Shown here in pieces: positions 1 to 9,429 of a DNA stretch of 64,000 bases. This DNA comes from Pomphorhynchus laevis. Lineage: Eukaryota; Acanthocephala; Palaeacanthocephala; Echinorhynchida; Pomphorhynchidae. The stretch is from positions 1-64,000 of the forward strand of contig WNNJ02001091.1 in assembly GCA_012934845.2 (NCBI GenBank), given 5' to 3'. The translations under genes were made by a program, and so were the position numbers. The notes below the pieces were generated by a model that saw only the letters and a list, made by a program, of their open reading frames with translations, was not told the DNA's origin and did not search any database. Numbering within the stretch: position 1 is the stretch's first letter; every line of letters starts with the position of its first letter.

Positions 1-223
1 ATAATAATAATAATGGAGAGAAAATTTATTGCCATCGCGCCTCTCGGCTTCGACAAAATATAAAAGAAAGAAAATATAGTTACAATAAATCAAAAACATT
101 CAATTTAAACGGATGCTGATGTTAGACGTTGTACCATTACATTGCATCTTCTCTTCGTCATATACTATGCCCCTAATGCTTCTGCACTTTTCCTCTTAAA
201 AGGCCTCAGATAGATCGTGCACT

Positions 224-3052
224 TTACTTCATACGATCAATATCTTGCAAACTCAAATGCTGCAAATATGGACATTCGAAAATATGAAGCAAGGACCAGC
301 AAGCGCACAAACAAAATTTGCACGAACAGCACGACGATCGCGAATGTAAAGGAATGTGTATACGACAAATCTTATCGTGGTACCCATGAGTAGAGAAACG
401 CCAAACCAATGGCCGCTTACAATTGTGTGAATTTTTCCAATGTTGTTGACAGACAACTGGCGTTAAAAAGTGTTCCGGATCAATCCCCGATATTTTCTTG
501 TTAAATATTTCTAGATTTGCAGTATAATTAACAGTTTCGACCATATTAAGAAGACTGCGCAGATATACGGATAAAGGTGGGACAGCTGCCAAGGTATAAA
601 CTAGTGTAGATGATGTCTTTGGTGAAACTCCCACTATGCGCTTTAAGAATCTTGCCTGACATCTGTCGAGCTGCATGAAATTACCGGAAGTCAAATCATT
701 CCACACAACGGAAAGACCATAACTAATCATGGGCAACAACATGACTCTGAAATACCTCATTGCACCCTCGAAAGAGAGACTCCCCAGATTATGGATCAAA
801 CTCGTTGCCGTAATTATTTTTGTCGCCTTGCGTTCCAAGTGGTCAGCAAAACTCCAACGCGAAGTGAGGGACATTCCTAGATAAGTATACGAACGCGAAA
901 ATTCCAGCGGCTCGCCATGAAATGTGAGCTGATCATGCTTGCATCGTGGACCACCCTTACGAAACTTGACGACTTTGGTTTTTTCGATGTTAACCTTCAT
1001 TTTGTTAGATATACAATAATGATATAACGCATCTAAGGCTCTTTGAGAAGAGGATATAGTATCCGACACTATAGCAAGATCATCTGCATACATCACTGAC
1101 CATACCCTATTCGAATTTCGACATAGGCAGTTTGGGAGGTCCATAACGAAGAAGGCAAAAAGTAGGGGGCTAAGAGGATCTCCTTGCAATACACCACGGT
1201 TTACGCAGAAGGATTGTGAGAACAGAATCCCGTCAAATATTCTAAGTGTACTTGGTTGAAGGATGCTGCTTATAAGCTGAAGAAAGCGGCCATATACTTT
1301 AGCGCCATGTTCAACCTTTCTCAATAATAAGTTTCGATCTATGGAATCAAAAGCCTTCTCAAAGTCCACAAAGATCGTGTAGAGTGATTTATGCGCTTCA
1401 AACTTTTCTATTACACGTGCTCGTAAAACTCTCAGAGCATCACTCGTACTTCTACCTTGTCGAAATCCATATTGCTCAAATGGAAGTAAATGTTGCCGAT
1501 ATCTAATTAGTCGTATACAAACGATCTGCGTCAAGAGTTTATATGAATGATTCAGGAGCGATATACCACGATAGGAATCAGGAAGATCTCTATTACCCTT
1601 ACCTTTATAAAGAACCTTCACCATTCCCTCTCTCCATTTCTGAGGTAGCGGATCTCCACATAGAAACGAGTTAAACATATGTAACCAATAATTGCTAAGA
1701 AGTGAGAGAGATGATTTTAGATGTTCTACACATACGTCATCGGGACCAGCGGCTTTTTTGTTTGACATGCGTAACAGTGCTGATTCAACTTCTTCGCTAG
1801 TAATCAAAGAGTTAATTGGATCTGAGTCTACCAACGTAATCGGGATATTTCTAGTCGAGCTTTGAATGTTATTTAGGACGACGATGGTATCATCATGTAA
1901 TACTTTTTTAAAATGAACGAGCCATTGATCTAAAGGAATTCTAGATCCGTCATCTTTTCGTTTTGGTTTTATTTTCCATGGGTATAGTTCCGCACTATCT
2001 AAACGATCAGCTTCCATAGCAATTAATGTTGCCCTTTTATACTCACGCATGTGTGTGTTATACAAGCGTCTCGATTGAGTATAACTATCCGATACGTGCA
2101 ATTCATAACGACGTCTTCTGCTTTCAGATATAAGACGAGATTGAAGTCTACGAAGCCAAGTCGGGATATGCATAATTTTCTTAAGATGAGGCATTATGTT
2201 TCGTACTTTCTTATGTGAACATGCGCTTAGAATCGCCTTCGAGATACAACTAAGACTATCATCATATTTCCGTCCTTTGAGAAATTGAAAAGCCACTTCA
2301 ATCTGAGAAACATTCAGCTTTTGAATCTGTAATACCCTACTGTGCTTAGAAGTTTTCGGTTGTTCTGGATGTTTATATGAATTTAAGAAACGGAGCTTTA
2401 CGGGTTTATGCTTACGTGTAAGAGTCCATGAGTAAGATAATTCTAATTTCATGCGTATAACTGAGACATTGGTGAAAACTATATCAATACAAGATTTTCC
2501 GTTTGGAGCCTCGTATGACCATTTTTCTGATGGTACGTGCAGTTTAATGTTCATTGACTCAAAAAATACACACAGTAGACGAAGTTTCTCGGGGATAGGC
2601 AGTTCAAAACGTGCATTAAAATCACCTGCAATTACAACAGTTTTAGAACAAACTGACTCGCTTAAAAAAGAAGACAATTCGTCAATAATGTCCGATGCGG
2701 AATGGCTAGGGTTGAAATAACATCCGATTATTGATAGGGTGGCAGAATCTACAAGTATCGCGTTATCAGAATAACTATAAGACCATTGTGATATTATGGG
2801 TTTTATTGCAACTAAAAGCCCCCCACTAGGGCGGCCACGTTTTGCCATTACAGCAGGAATATCGAAGGAATAAAAACCAGGCAGAGAAATGGATGTTGTG
2901 GAGAACGTTTCAGTTAGTATTACAATATCGAACAGCCGAACCCAACTATTAAATTCTTCTGACATTAAACATTTAAATCCTTCTACATTATATAGAAGAA
3001 GCGAACAAGAGTCTGCGCTATCTGTGTCTGAAACCTGAGTACTCCCATCCAT
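224..3052 (-). CDS. LINE ORF2: APE endonuclease and reverse transcriptase
   Basis: A 942-codon intact ORF. Residues 1-240 are an exonuclease-endonuclease-phosphatase (APE) domain: LYNVEG near 20, ILTETF near 45, AGDFNARF at 142-149, SCIDIVFTN at 187-195 and a late His in KHKPV near 215. The reverse transcriptase covers about 435-720, with YKGKGNRDLPDSYRGISLL, FVDFEKAFDS, GVLQGDPLSPLLF and the catalytic YADD at 655-658. The C-terminus has a C-x2-C-x8-H-x3-C finger (908-928) inside a conserved block that begins RPLVWRFSTHGYH. The enzyme should nick target DNA and prime reverse transcription of its own RNA. It starts six bases after the ORF1 stop. No stops or frameshifts; it looks potentially functional. 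Confidence 0.9.
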   Translation of the reverse strand: MDGSTQVSDTDSADSCSLLLYNVEGFKCLMSEEFNSWVRLFDIVILTETFSTTSISLPGFYSFDIPAVMAKRGRPSGGLLVAIKPIISQWSYSYSDNAILVDSATLSIIGCYFNPSHSASDIIDELSSFLSESVCSKTVVIAGDFNARFELPIPEKLRLLCVFFESMNIKLHVPSEKWSYEAPNGKSCIDIVFTNVSVIRMKLELSYSWTLTRKHKPVKLRFLNSYKHPEQPKTSKHSRVLQIQKLNVSQIEVAFQFLKGRKYDDSLSCISKAILSACSHKKVRNIMPHLKKIMHIPTWLRRLQSRLISESRRRRYELHVSDSYTQSRRLYNTHMREYKRATLIAMEADRLDSAELYPWKIKPKRKDDGSRIPLDQWLVHFKKVLHDDTIVVLNNIQSSTRNIPITLVDSDPINSLITSEEVESALLRMSNKKAAGPDDVCVEHLKSSLSLLSNYWLHMFNSFLCGDPLPQKWREGMVKVLYKGKGNRDLPDSYRGISLLNHSYKLLTQIVCIRLIRYRQHLLPFEQYGFRQGRSTSDALRVLRARVIEKFEAHKSLYTIFVDFEKAFDSIDRNLLLRKVEHGAKVYGRFLQLISSILQPSTLRIFDGILFSQSFCVNRGVLQGDPLSPLLFAFFVMDLPNCLCRNSNRVWSVMYADDLAIVSDTISSSQRALDALYHYCISNKMKVNIEKTKVVKFRKGGPRCKHDQLTFHGEPLEFSRSYTYLGMSLTSRWSFADHLERKATKIITATSLIHNLGSLSFEGAMRYFRVMLLPMISYGLSVVWNDLTSGNFMQLDRCQARFLKRIVGVSPKTSSTLVYTLAAVPPLSVYLRSLLNMVETVNYTANLEIFNKKISGIDPEHFLTPVVCQQHWKNSHNCKRPLVWRFSTHGYHDKICRIHIPLHSRSSCCSCKFCLCACWSLLHIFECPYLQHLSLQDIDRMK

Positions 3053-3058
3053 TGGCAG

Positions 3059-4192
3059 TCATATGGTTTGGTCTGGGGTTGTTTTGGAGAGATCTTGGCT
3101 CTGGGTAAATACTTGGTTAAGCTCATCGTTCTGTTTGACAGGAGGTCGTTCCCTATGTTCAAGTCTCACAACCTTTGATTCGCGGATTATGTATCTATGG
3201 AATGGATCGGCTCTAATTTGTTCCTTTAGGTGTTCACGCAATTTTCTGTACGCTTCTCGTTCGGGGATGGATCTATCAGGGTGCAAAAATATATTCTTAA
3301 AACGTTCATCATACTTTAATCGGAAAGACTGCGAAAGTATCTCACTAACCGAAAACTCATCAAGCGAAACAACCGCCCATGATGGAATATCCTTTCGTTT
3401 ACTTGGAAGGCGATTTACTCGTATTTTCTTATCAGGAGGAATTAAATGACCAGTAACAGCCAGGATGTCTCTCACAATGTTGTGATCAGTTTCACTAACA
3501 GGTAACCCTCTTATTATAATGTTGCCAGATCTTTTTGCCTGCTCGTGACAAACCTGCATTATATCTAACGCTGATGCTGGAGACTTACGCGATACGTCAC
3601 AAGTAGCCATAACAGTTCGGGCGACCTGTTGTCGAACAACACTCGCAAATGTTCGAGAGAATGTTTCGCCACCTTTGCTATTCCTATCATCCGACGTCCG
3701 ATTAGGTAACTTATTAACGATTTCCCTAAGTTCATTGATTTCCATTTTCAGTGCGTTAATTGAGTCCTCTGTGGAACGAAGAGCGTTTTCGTATAAATTG
3801 TGGCGCTTCGCTGAACAAGCACCGCAGAGAAAATCTTGCAAGAAAAAGTTCCGTGATATAGAGCGCGGCGAACGAACTAGTGTTCTCAACGAACAATTGT
3901 CTTCTGTGCATTCCAAATCTAAGGTGACAAATTCTGTTGTATCCTGAAAACAGAGATTAGAAGAGAGGTGGTTATAACTATTGGAATCAGCTCTTTTTGT
4001 TGATGGCCTTTCAATCGAACTCTCGACGTTCCTGCATGCTGACAGTTTTTCCGATCGATTTGAACATCTAGACCCTACAAAGCAGTTAGTGCACGATCTA
4101 CCTGCTCGGGCACAAGCACAGTTTTTACAGACAGCGTTTGATCCATTACAGCAACAGCATCGTTTAGTATTAATTCGATCACACGCAACCGA
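3059..4192 (-). CDS. LINE ORF1 with CXC-like cysteine cluster, coiled coil and RRM-like domain (5' partial)
   Basis: The frame is open from the insertion junction at 4192 to the stop at 3059, about 377 codons, but no ATG precedes the cysteine cluster, so the start is probably lost to a small 5' truncation. Domain order: cysteine cluster encoded at 4058-4162 (CCCCNGSNAVC, then C-x2-C-x-C-x6-C-x2-C-x5-C-x-N); a second Cys-containing segment (FLCGACSAKRHN); a helical coiled-coil-like stretch (STEDSINALKMEINELREIV); then an RRM-like ORF1 core (NIIIRGLPVSETDHNIVRD) followed by HPDRSIPEREAYRKLREHLK, which is typical of LINE ORF1 RNA chaperones. The product probably binds element RNA. The cysteine cluster is nearly the same as the N-terminus of the RLE elements next door. 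Confidence 0.8.
   Translation of the reverse strand, partial: SVACDRINTKRCCCCNGSNAVCKNCACARAGRSCTNCFVGSRCSNRSEKLSACRNVESSIERPSTKRADSNSYNHLSSNLCFQDTTEFVTLDLECTEDNCSLRTLVRSPRSISRNFFLQDFLCGACSAKRHNLYENALRSTEDSINALKMEINELREIVNKLPNRTSDDRNSKGGETFSRTFASVVRQQVARTVMATCDVSRKSPASALDIMQVCHEQAKRSGNIIIRGLPVSETDHNIVRDILAVTGHLIPPDKKIRVNRLPSKRKDIPSWAVVSLDEFSVSEILSQSFRLKYDERFKNIFLHPDRSIPEREAYRKLREHLKEQIRADPFHRYIIRESKVVRLEHRERPPVKQNDELNQVFTQSQDLSKTTPDQTI
4058..4162 (-). other. CXC-like cysteine module in ORF1 of element A
   Basis: Pattern CC-x-C-N-G-x2-A-x-C-x2-C-x-C-x6-C-x2-C-x5-C-x-N. The order and spacing resemble the tesmin/TSO1/LIN54/MSL2 CXC zinc-cluster domain, which binds AT-rich DNA in known host proteins. 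The same pattern opens the RLE elements at 11,579 and 15,483, and a relic lies at 39,060-39,168. The spacing is seen directly; homology to the CXC family is inferred from it. Confidence 0.6.
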
Positions 4193-5472
4193 TAATAATA
4201 ATAATAATAATGGAGAGAAAATTTATTGCCATCGCGCCTCTCGGCTTCGACAAAATATAAAAGAAAGAAAATATAGTTACAATAAATCAAAAACATTCAA
4301 TTTAAACGGATGCTGATGTTAGACGTTGTACCATTACATTGCATCTTCTCTTCGTCATATACTATGCCCCTAATGCTTCTGCACTTTTCCTCTTAAAAGG
4401 CCTCAGATAGATCGTGCACTTTACTTCATACGATCAATATCTTGCAAACTCAAATGCTGCAAATATGGACATTCGAAAATATGAAGCAAGGACCAGCAAG
4501 CGCACAAACAAAATTTGCACGAACAGCACGACGATCGCGAATGTAAAGGAATGTGTATACGACAAATCTTATCGTGGTACCCATGAGTAGAGAAACGCCA
4601 AACCAATGGCCGCTTACAATTGTGTGAATTTTTCCAATGTTGTTGACAGACAACTGGCGTTAAAAAGTGTTCCGGATCAATCCCCGATATTTTCTTGTTA
4701 AATATTTCTAGATTTGCAGTATAATTAACAGTTTCGACCATATTAAGAAGACTGCGCAGATATACGGATAAAGGTGGGACAGCTGCCAAGGTATAAACTA
4801 GTGTAGATGATGTCTTTGGTGAAACTCCCACTATGCGCTTTAAGAATCTTGCCTGACATCTGTCGAGCTGCATGAAATTACCGGAAGTCAAATCATTCCA
4901 CACAACGGAAAGACCATAACTAATCATGGGCAACAACATGACTCTGAAATACCTCATTGCACCCTCGAAAGAGAGACTCCCCAGATTATGGATCAAACTC
5001 GTTGCCGTAATTATTTTTGTCGCCTTGCGTTCCAAGTGGTCAGCAAAACTCCAACGCGAAGTGAGGGACATTCCTAGATAAGTATACGAACGCGAAAATT
5101 CCAGCGGCTCGCCATGAAATGTGAGCTGATCATGCTTGCATCGTGGACCACCCTTACGAAACTTGACGACTTTGGTTTTTTCGATGTTAACCTTCATTTT
5201 GTTAGATATACAATAATGATATAACGCATCTAAGGCTCTTTGAGAAGAGGATATAGTATCCGACACTATAGCAAGATCATCTGCATACATCACTGACCAT
5301 ACCCTATTCGAATTTCGACATAGGCAGTTTGGGAGGTCCATAACGAAGAAGGCAAAAAGTAGGGGGCTAAGAGGATCTCCTTGCAATACACCACGGTTTA
5401 CGCAGAAGGATTGTGAGAACAGAATCCCGTCAAATATTCTAAGTGTACTTGGTTGAAGGATGCTGCTTATAA
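4193..5472 (-). mobile_element. 5'-truncated copy of element A (element B)
   Basis: Carries the last ~1.27 kb of the same LINE, with its ATT tail at 4193-4211. It lies head-to-tail with element A, whose 5' end abuts this tail. The sequence matches 1-1275 base for base wherever I compared them, at an offset of 4197. The 5' truncation at 5472 falls inside RT and runs straight into TAA/ATT repeats. Confidence 0.9.
4421..5472 (-). CDS. LINE ORF2 C-terminal fragment (RT fingers/palm to CCHC)
   Basis: In-frame, uninterrupted C-terminal ~350 residues of the element A ORF2, starting at SSILQPSTLR and ending at DIDRMK. It includes QGDPLSP, YADD and the terminal Cys/His finger. The predicted residues equal those of element A. 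The isoleucine run that would precede it is translated microsatellite, not protein. It lacks the endonuclease and the first RT motifs, so it is a dead fragment. Confidence 0.85.
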
Positions 5473-5512
5473 TAATAATAATAATAATTATTATTATTAT
5501 TAAATTTTTTTT
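5473..5512. repeat. TAA/ATT junction tract
   Basis: Mixed (TAA)n and (ATT)n at the join between the truncated 5' end of element B and the 3' tail of element C. Similar tracts sit at 1-14, 4193-4211, 8235-8307, 9396-9420, 11,385-11,425, 14,700-14,760, 14,896-14,916, 15,339-15,361, 18,618-18,641 and 19,080-19,099. Confidence 0.85.
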
Positions 5513-8234
5513 TATTAATAACAATTTATTAAAATTTTAATTTGTACAATTAAGGTTCCCACAAATGGGCCTCTATACATTTAAAATAGTGGTATAAATA
5601 CCATAACACAAACATATTACTCTGATAAAACAAGTCCTGCTCGAAGATACGAAGTCCGCTGAAACTGAACACGTGGACATCTAAGCGTCGCAGAGCAAAT
5701 TTTCGCAAGACACATACTAATATATGTCCTGATTGATGATATCGTGACGGCGTATTCGCTTTTTTGTTGTTCAGCGATTTTTAGAGCCAATGATTTAATA
5801 CATGCTTGTGCACTCTTGCCAGCTCCGCCCGTAGTCTCCCAAATAAGGGGACAAAATGAGCTGTGCTCTATTGTATGTATCCTTTCTTCGTACTTGGCAC
5901 ATTTTCTATTTTCGTGGAAAGTGAAAGTGGCATCTGTTGACTTTTCGCAATAGGACGGAGCATGATTGTTGAAAACGACTACATCAAAAAATGTACGCTC
6001 CATATTCCCACCGAACAGTCCATTACCTACTATATCAGCTCGAGCATCATCTTGTCTGGTTGTTGTACTAATATTGAAACTGATGTTTTCAGGAACTGGA
6101 GTCAGAGATGGTTCTGCAAACACATTCCAACAGACTGTGTTCAACTTCTTAACCAAAAAGTCTCGAAGTTGATTATGACGGATGAAGTTGAATGCGCCCC
6201 TTTTGCACGAGAGAGCATGCGACGTTGTTAATATCTGACCACATTGACACTTATCCGGCAAATCTTTGGGAGTTAAACCATATCGAACAGACAACGCATC
6301 TCGAAACTCTTGCGTTGACAACTGACAATCCGTAGAAACCAACGCATCTCTTGTTAGCCAATTAGAGGCACCCTTCAGGGATGCATATTCCACTGATTTT
6401 CGCAATATAGGAATGATCTCTGGCTTGAGTTTTTCAGCATAATTTCGATTTTCTTCTTTATGTTCGTTTTGAATTGCAGACAATAAGTGTATTACTGAGA
6501 AACCAATATCTAAATCAGGTTCTTCATATATGGACGATAACAATCGTGCAGCGTTGTACTGTCTGGTTAATTCACTCTCAATATTTCGTATTCCTAGTCC
6601 CCCAAACTGGTTGACAAAGAACATACTCCCCTCAAATCAAGATCAATGTCATCGCCAAACATGGAATTCATAAATTTTGTGTCAATAACATTCTTTAGAT
6701 CATCCAACCATTCTATGTCACAATCAACGGCTCGGAAAAGGTGAGTCCACTTTGACTGAACTGCAAGAGAGTATGCCACAAATGCGGAATGAGCATCGGC
6801 ATCAGCGGCATTAGCAACATCCTTGACCAGATTTGACATCGATAAAAACTGCCCGCAGCAATACTCCCTTACAAACTTTGGCGTGCCAATAGGTGCACCA
6901 AGTACCTTTAATCCATCTTCATTAATGATTAAACCATCAGCTCCAAAGATGTGTTGAGCACGGATCATGTTTCGTGGATGTATAAGCAACCTCGATTTGT
7001 TTGGATTGACATGGTATCCATACTGCTCACCTATTGAGCAAAGAAGACGCCATACACGTGATAGATCATCAAGCCCACCAACGAAAGTCGAATCATCTGC
7101 ATACCAGCATTGTTTTATTGATGGAATCGATTCTCTGATTTTATATATCAAGGGCATCGATGAGATTGCAAACGCTGGCATCGCAAGAGGGTCCCCTTGA
7201 GTGACACCCTCTGACGATGCTAAATTACCTCCTTGGCCAACAAGTAAAGCATTTAGCTTATATATTTCTCAGAACACATGTGAAGGCAGGGCATACTTTT
7301 TCGACATTTTTAAGCATTAGGCATCTATTCATTAGATTAAACGCATTCTTCGCGTCCACTGACAGTATGCCATATTGCTCGTTCGAGTGGAAATGATCGG
7401 TTAATGTATGTATCACATACCCTAGCCCACCTGGCTGTCCCGCACACATTTGCAGATTACCTGCTACTGCCCTTAAATCTCTTTTAGCCACATTCAGAAT
7501 AGCTTTACCAATTACACGACGAAATACCTCACCTACTCCAATAGGTCGGACACCAGGGCGCTTATTTAACGCAACAATTCTGCTGTTGACGTATGCCTGT
7601 AAAGACTCAGCCGGAATTGATTCTGATGCAATGCGCACTGCTAAACCCGCAATGGCATCAGCTAACTTTATCGAGTGTGATCCAAAAGCCGTTAACATTC
7701 GTCTGAACGCAATCGCCGTTATCCCAGAAGGACCGGCCCCTCCATGAGTCCTCAATGATTCCCTGATAATTGCACGTCCATCGATTCCACTATATATTGA
7801 AAAGTGATGGGATTTACAATTAGTTATAGGAAGCGATAACACTGCATCTTGAGAAAGTGGCTGCGCAGGCGGATGTAATTCAGTCAAAATATCAGATACA
7901 AGCTTACCATCACACATATCGTCAAAACTATAAACCGTATTGCCATCTTCAGTGTCTTCAAGGATTTTTATCGCTGCACTCGTTTTGCCTGCTCGCATAA
8001 AACGAGAAAATTTTTTCTGCTTACTTATTCTTTGAAAACCCTTTGCAAATCCATCACTAACCATTCGACGTTGTAAGATGCTTGCCTCGTCAAAAAGTTC
8101 TTTATACTTTCCCAAATTCCAATCATCCATTCTTCGTAGTAGAGCCTTTCTTATTGTACCAATTCCTCTCGATGGTATTGATTGTAACATCAATTGACTC
8201 ATTACCACAACTTCTTTCAATGCCCGTTGTTCAT
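5513..8234 (-). mobile_element. RLE-type LINE, 5'-truncated copy (element C)
   Basis: Inverted, almost identical copy of element F (11,979-14,720). It holds most of the RT, the CCHC finger, the RLE endonuclease and the 3' UTR with the motif GGCCCATTTGTGGGAACC. The 5' truncation at 8234 enters an ATT/TAA tract, so the N-terminal cysteine cluster is absent. Confidence 0.9.
5617..8234 (-). pseudogene. RLE-type LINE reverse transcriptase, truncated and frameshifted
   Basis: Covers residues ~135 to the end of the 1006-aa protein of element F in three consecutive open segments (8220-7258, 7181-6594, 6624-5617). Comparison with F shows two small lesions: loss of one TA in a short TA run near 7259-7264, and loss of one G from a G6 run near 6600. 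I saw no other difference while comparing. YADD (CWYADDSTF), TQGDPLAM, the C-x-C-x7-H-x3-C finger and the RLE motif (ARADIV, then FFDVVVF) are all present. Confidence 0.9.
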
Positions 8235-8307
8235 TTAATTATTATTATTAAATAATTATTATTAAATAATTATTATTAATTATTAAATTAATTATTATTA
8301 ATTATAC
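8235..8307. repeat. AT-rich TAA/ATT microsatellite between elements C and D
   Basis: About 73 bases of irregular ATT, TTAA and TAA units. The two flanking elements diverge from it: C to the left on minus, D to the right on plus, both 5' truncated here. This may be the core of the original target array. Confidence 0.85.
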
Positions 8308-8317
8308 CTTCCCTTCT

Positions 8318-9280
8318 TTGTTCCTTCCCTTCTTTGTTTGTCAAAGCGGTAGATCCAGCTGCATAATGTATGCAGATGATTTAGTCATACTTTCTCATGA
8401 TATTGATTCAGCAACAATGTCATTGAATCGTCTAGATACCTACTGCACACAAAATTTTATAGTGGTAAATCTAGATAAGTCCCGAGCTATAAAATTCAGG
8501 AAGGGTGGCCGTCTACGCGGTGATGACTCATTGCAATATCGAAATAGCAATTTTGAATTTTGTTGTGAGTATTCCTACCTTGGTATTGTTTTAAATTCGA
8601 AATGGACATTCTCGAAACATATTTCCAACAAGTGTGTCAAGGCAACTGAAAGAATGTATTCCTTCAGAAACATAGGTAATTTGTCCTTCGACGGTGCCCT
8701 AAAATTCTTTAAGGTGATGATCCTTCCTATATTGACATATGGTATTCAGGCGATCTGGCTTGATCTTACTACTGCTAATTTCCGCAAATTTGATTCGCTT
8801 CAATGGAGGTATATTAAACGTATCACAGGGCTCTCACCCATGACCTCTTCGACATTAGTGTCAGCGTTATCTCAACTCTCATCGTGTGCGTATACCTTTG
8901 CAAATTCGTTTAATCTGCCTATAACACCGGCACTCTCGATCCATCTCAGCAATACGCAGATTTCTGTGGCAAAACTTGATCCTGCTATTTATTGCACTCC
9001 GGTATTTCTTCAGAATAATTGGAAAATGCCATTTAATGCAAACCGACCGCTTGTTTGGAGAATATCTACTCATGGTTACCATGACAAATTTTGTATGATC
9101 AGGTTGCCTTGTCATTCAAGAAATTCTGACTGTTACTGTCGTTTCTGTGGACTTTCATGTTGTGACCTTCTCCATCTGTTTTCATGTTCAGTTCTTTCTA
9201 CATGGAGTTTGCGCAAAGTAGATTCGATATCGTCATTTCGTAACGTTCCCACAACTTCTGCACACTTTTCGTCCTCGTGA
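8318..9280 (+). CDS. APE-type LINE ORF2 C-terminal fragment (element D)
   Basis: Uninterrupted 320-codon fragment related to, but clearly diverged from, the ORF2 of element A. It begins just before the catalytic motif (CIMYADDLVILS) and runs through KFRKGG, YSYLGIVLNSKWTF, the conserved RPLVWRISTHGYH block and the terminal Cys/His-rich finger (CYCRFC, CCDLLHLFSC). The first few residues come from flanking repeat. The 5' truncation removed the endonuclease and most RT motifs, so it has no expected function. Confidence 0.85.
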   Translation: MFLPFFVCQSGRSSCIMYADDLVILSHDIDSATMSLNRLDTYCTQNFIVVNLDKSRAIKFRKGGRLRGDDSLQYRNSNFEFCCEYSYLGIVLNSKWTFSKHISNKCVKATERMYSFRNIGNLSFDGALKFFKVMILPILTYGIQAIWLDLTTANFRKFDSLQWRYIKRITGLSPMTSSTLVSALSQLSSCAYTFANSFNLPITPALSIHLSNTQISVAKLDPAIYCTPVFLQNNWKMPFNANRPLVWRISTHGYHDKFCMIRLPCHSRNSDCYCRFCGLSCCDLLHLFSCSVLSTWSLRKVDSISSFRNVPTTSAHFSSS

Positions 9281-9420
9281 TGGATGACGACTAGCTCGAT
9301 AAGTACAATAATAAGCTGACATTTTTGTATATAAATTGACTGTATTTTCTACCTCCATCGCTTACAAGCGGAAGTGAGGAAAATAAAATTTCTCAGATTA
9401 TTATTAATATATATTATTAA
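8335..9420 (+). mobile_element. 5'-truncated APE-type LINE (element D)
   Basis: Same architecture as element A, a different subfamily, plus orientation. The 3' UTR (9281-9395) has a small CGCTTACAAGCG hairpin, an AATAAA-like signal and CTCAG before an ATT tail at 9396-9420. Element E begins immediately after the tail. Confidence 0.85.
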
Positions 9421-9429
9421 GCGATAATT

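Larger units (their letters stand above)
1..4192 (-). mobile_element. Nearly full-length APE-type LINE (element A)
   Basis: Two-ORF non-LTR retrotransposon read on the minus strand: ORF1 (CXC-like cysteine cluster, coiled coil, RRM-like region) then ORF2 (APE endonuclease plus reverse transcriptase). The 3' UTR follows ORF2 (223 down to about 15) and ends in an ATT-repeat tail at the window's left edge. The last unique bases contain GCCGAGAGGC and an AATAAA shortly before the tail. The 5' end falls at 4192, directly against the ATT tail of a second copy; ORF1 has no start codon before that junction, so a short 5' piece is missing. Both ORFs are otherwise uninterrupted. The clade is uncertain (I/RTE/Tad-like by RT motifs). 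The left boundary may lie outside the window. Confidence 0.88.

Noticed and set aside
4421-5524. Start of the element B ORF at an isoleucine run
   Set aside because: The run is translated TAA/ATT microsatellite; the protein-like part begins only at SSILQPS.
8235-8307. Origin of replication or matrix attachment in the AT-rich tract
   Set aside because: The tract is explained as TAA/ATT target repeat between two LINE insertions.
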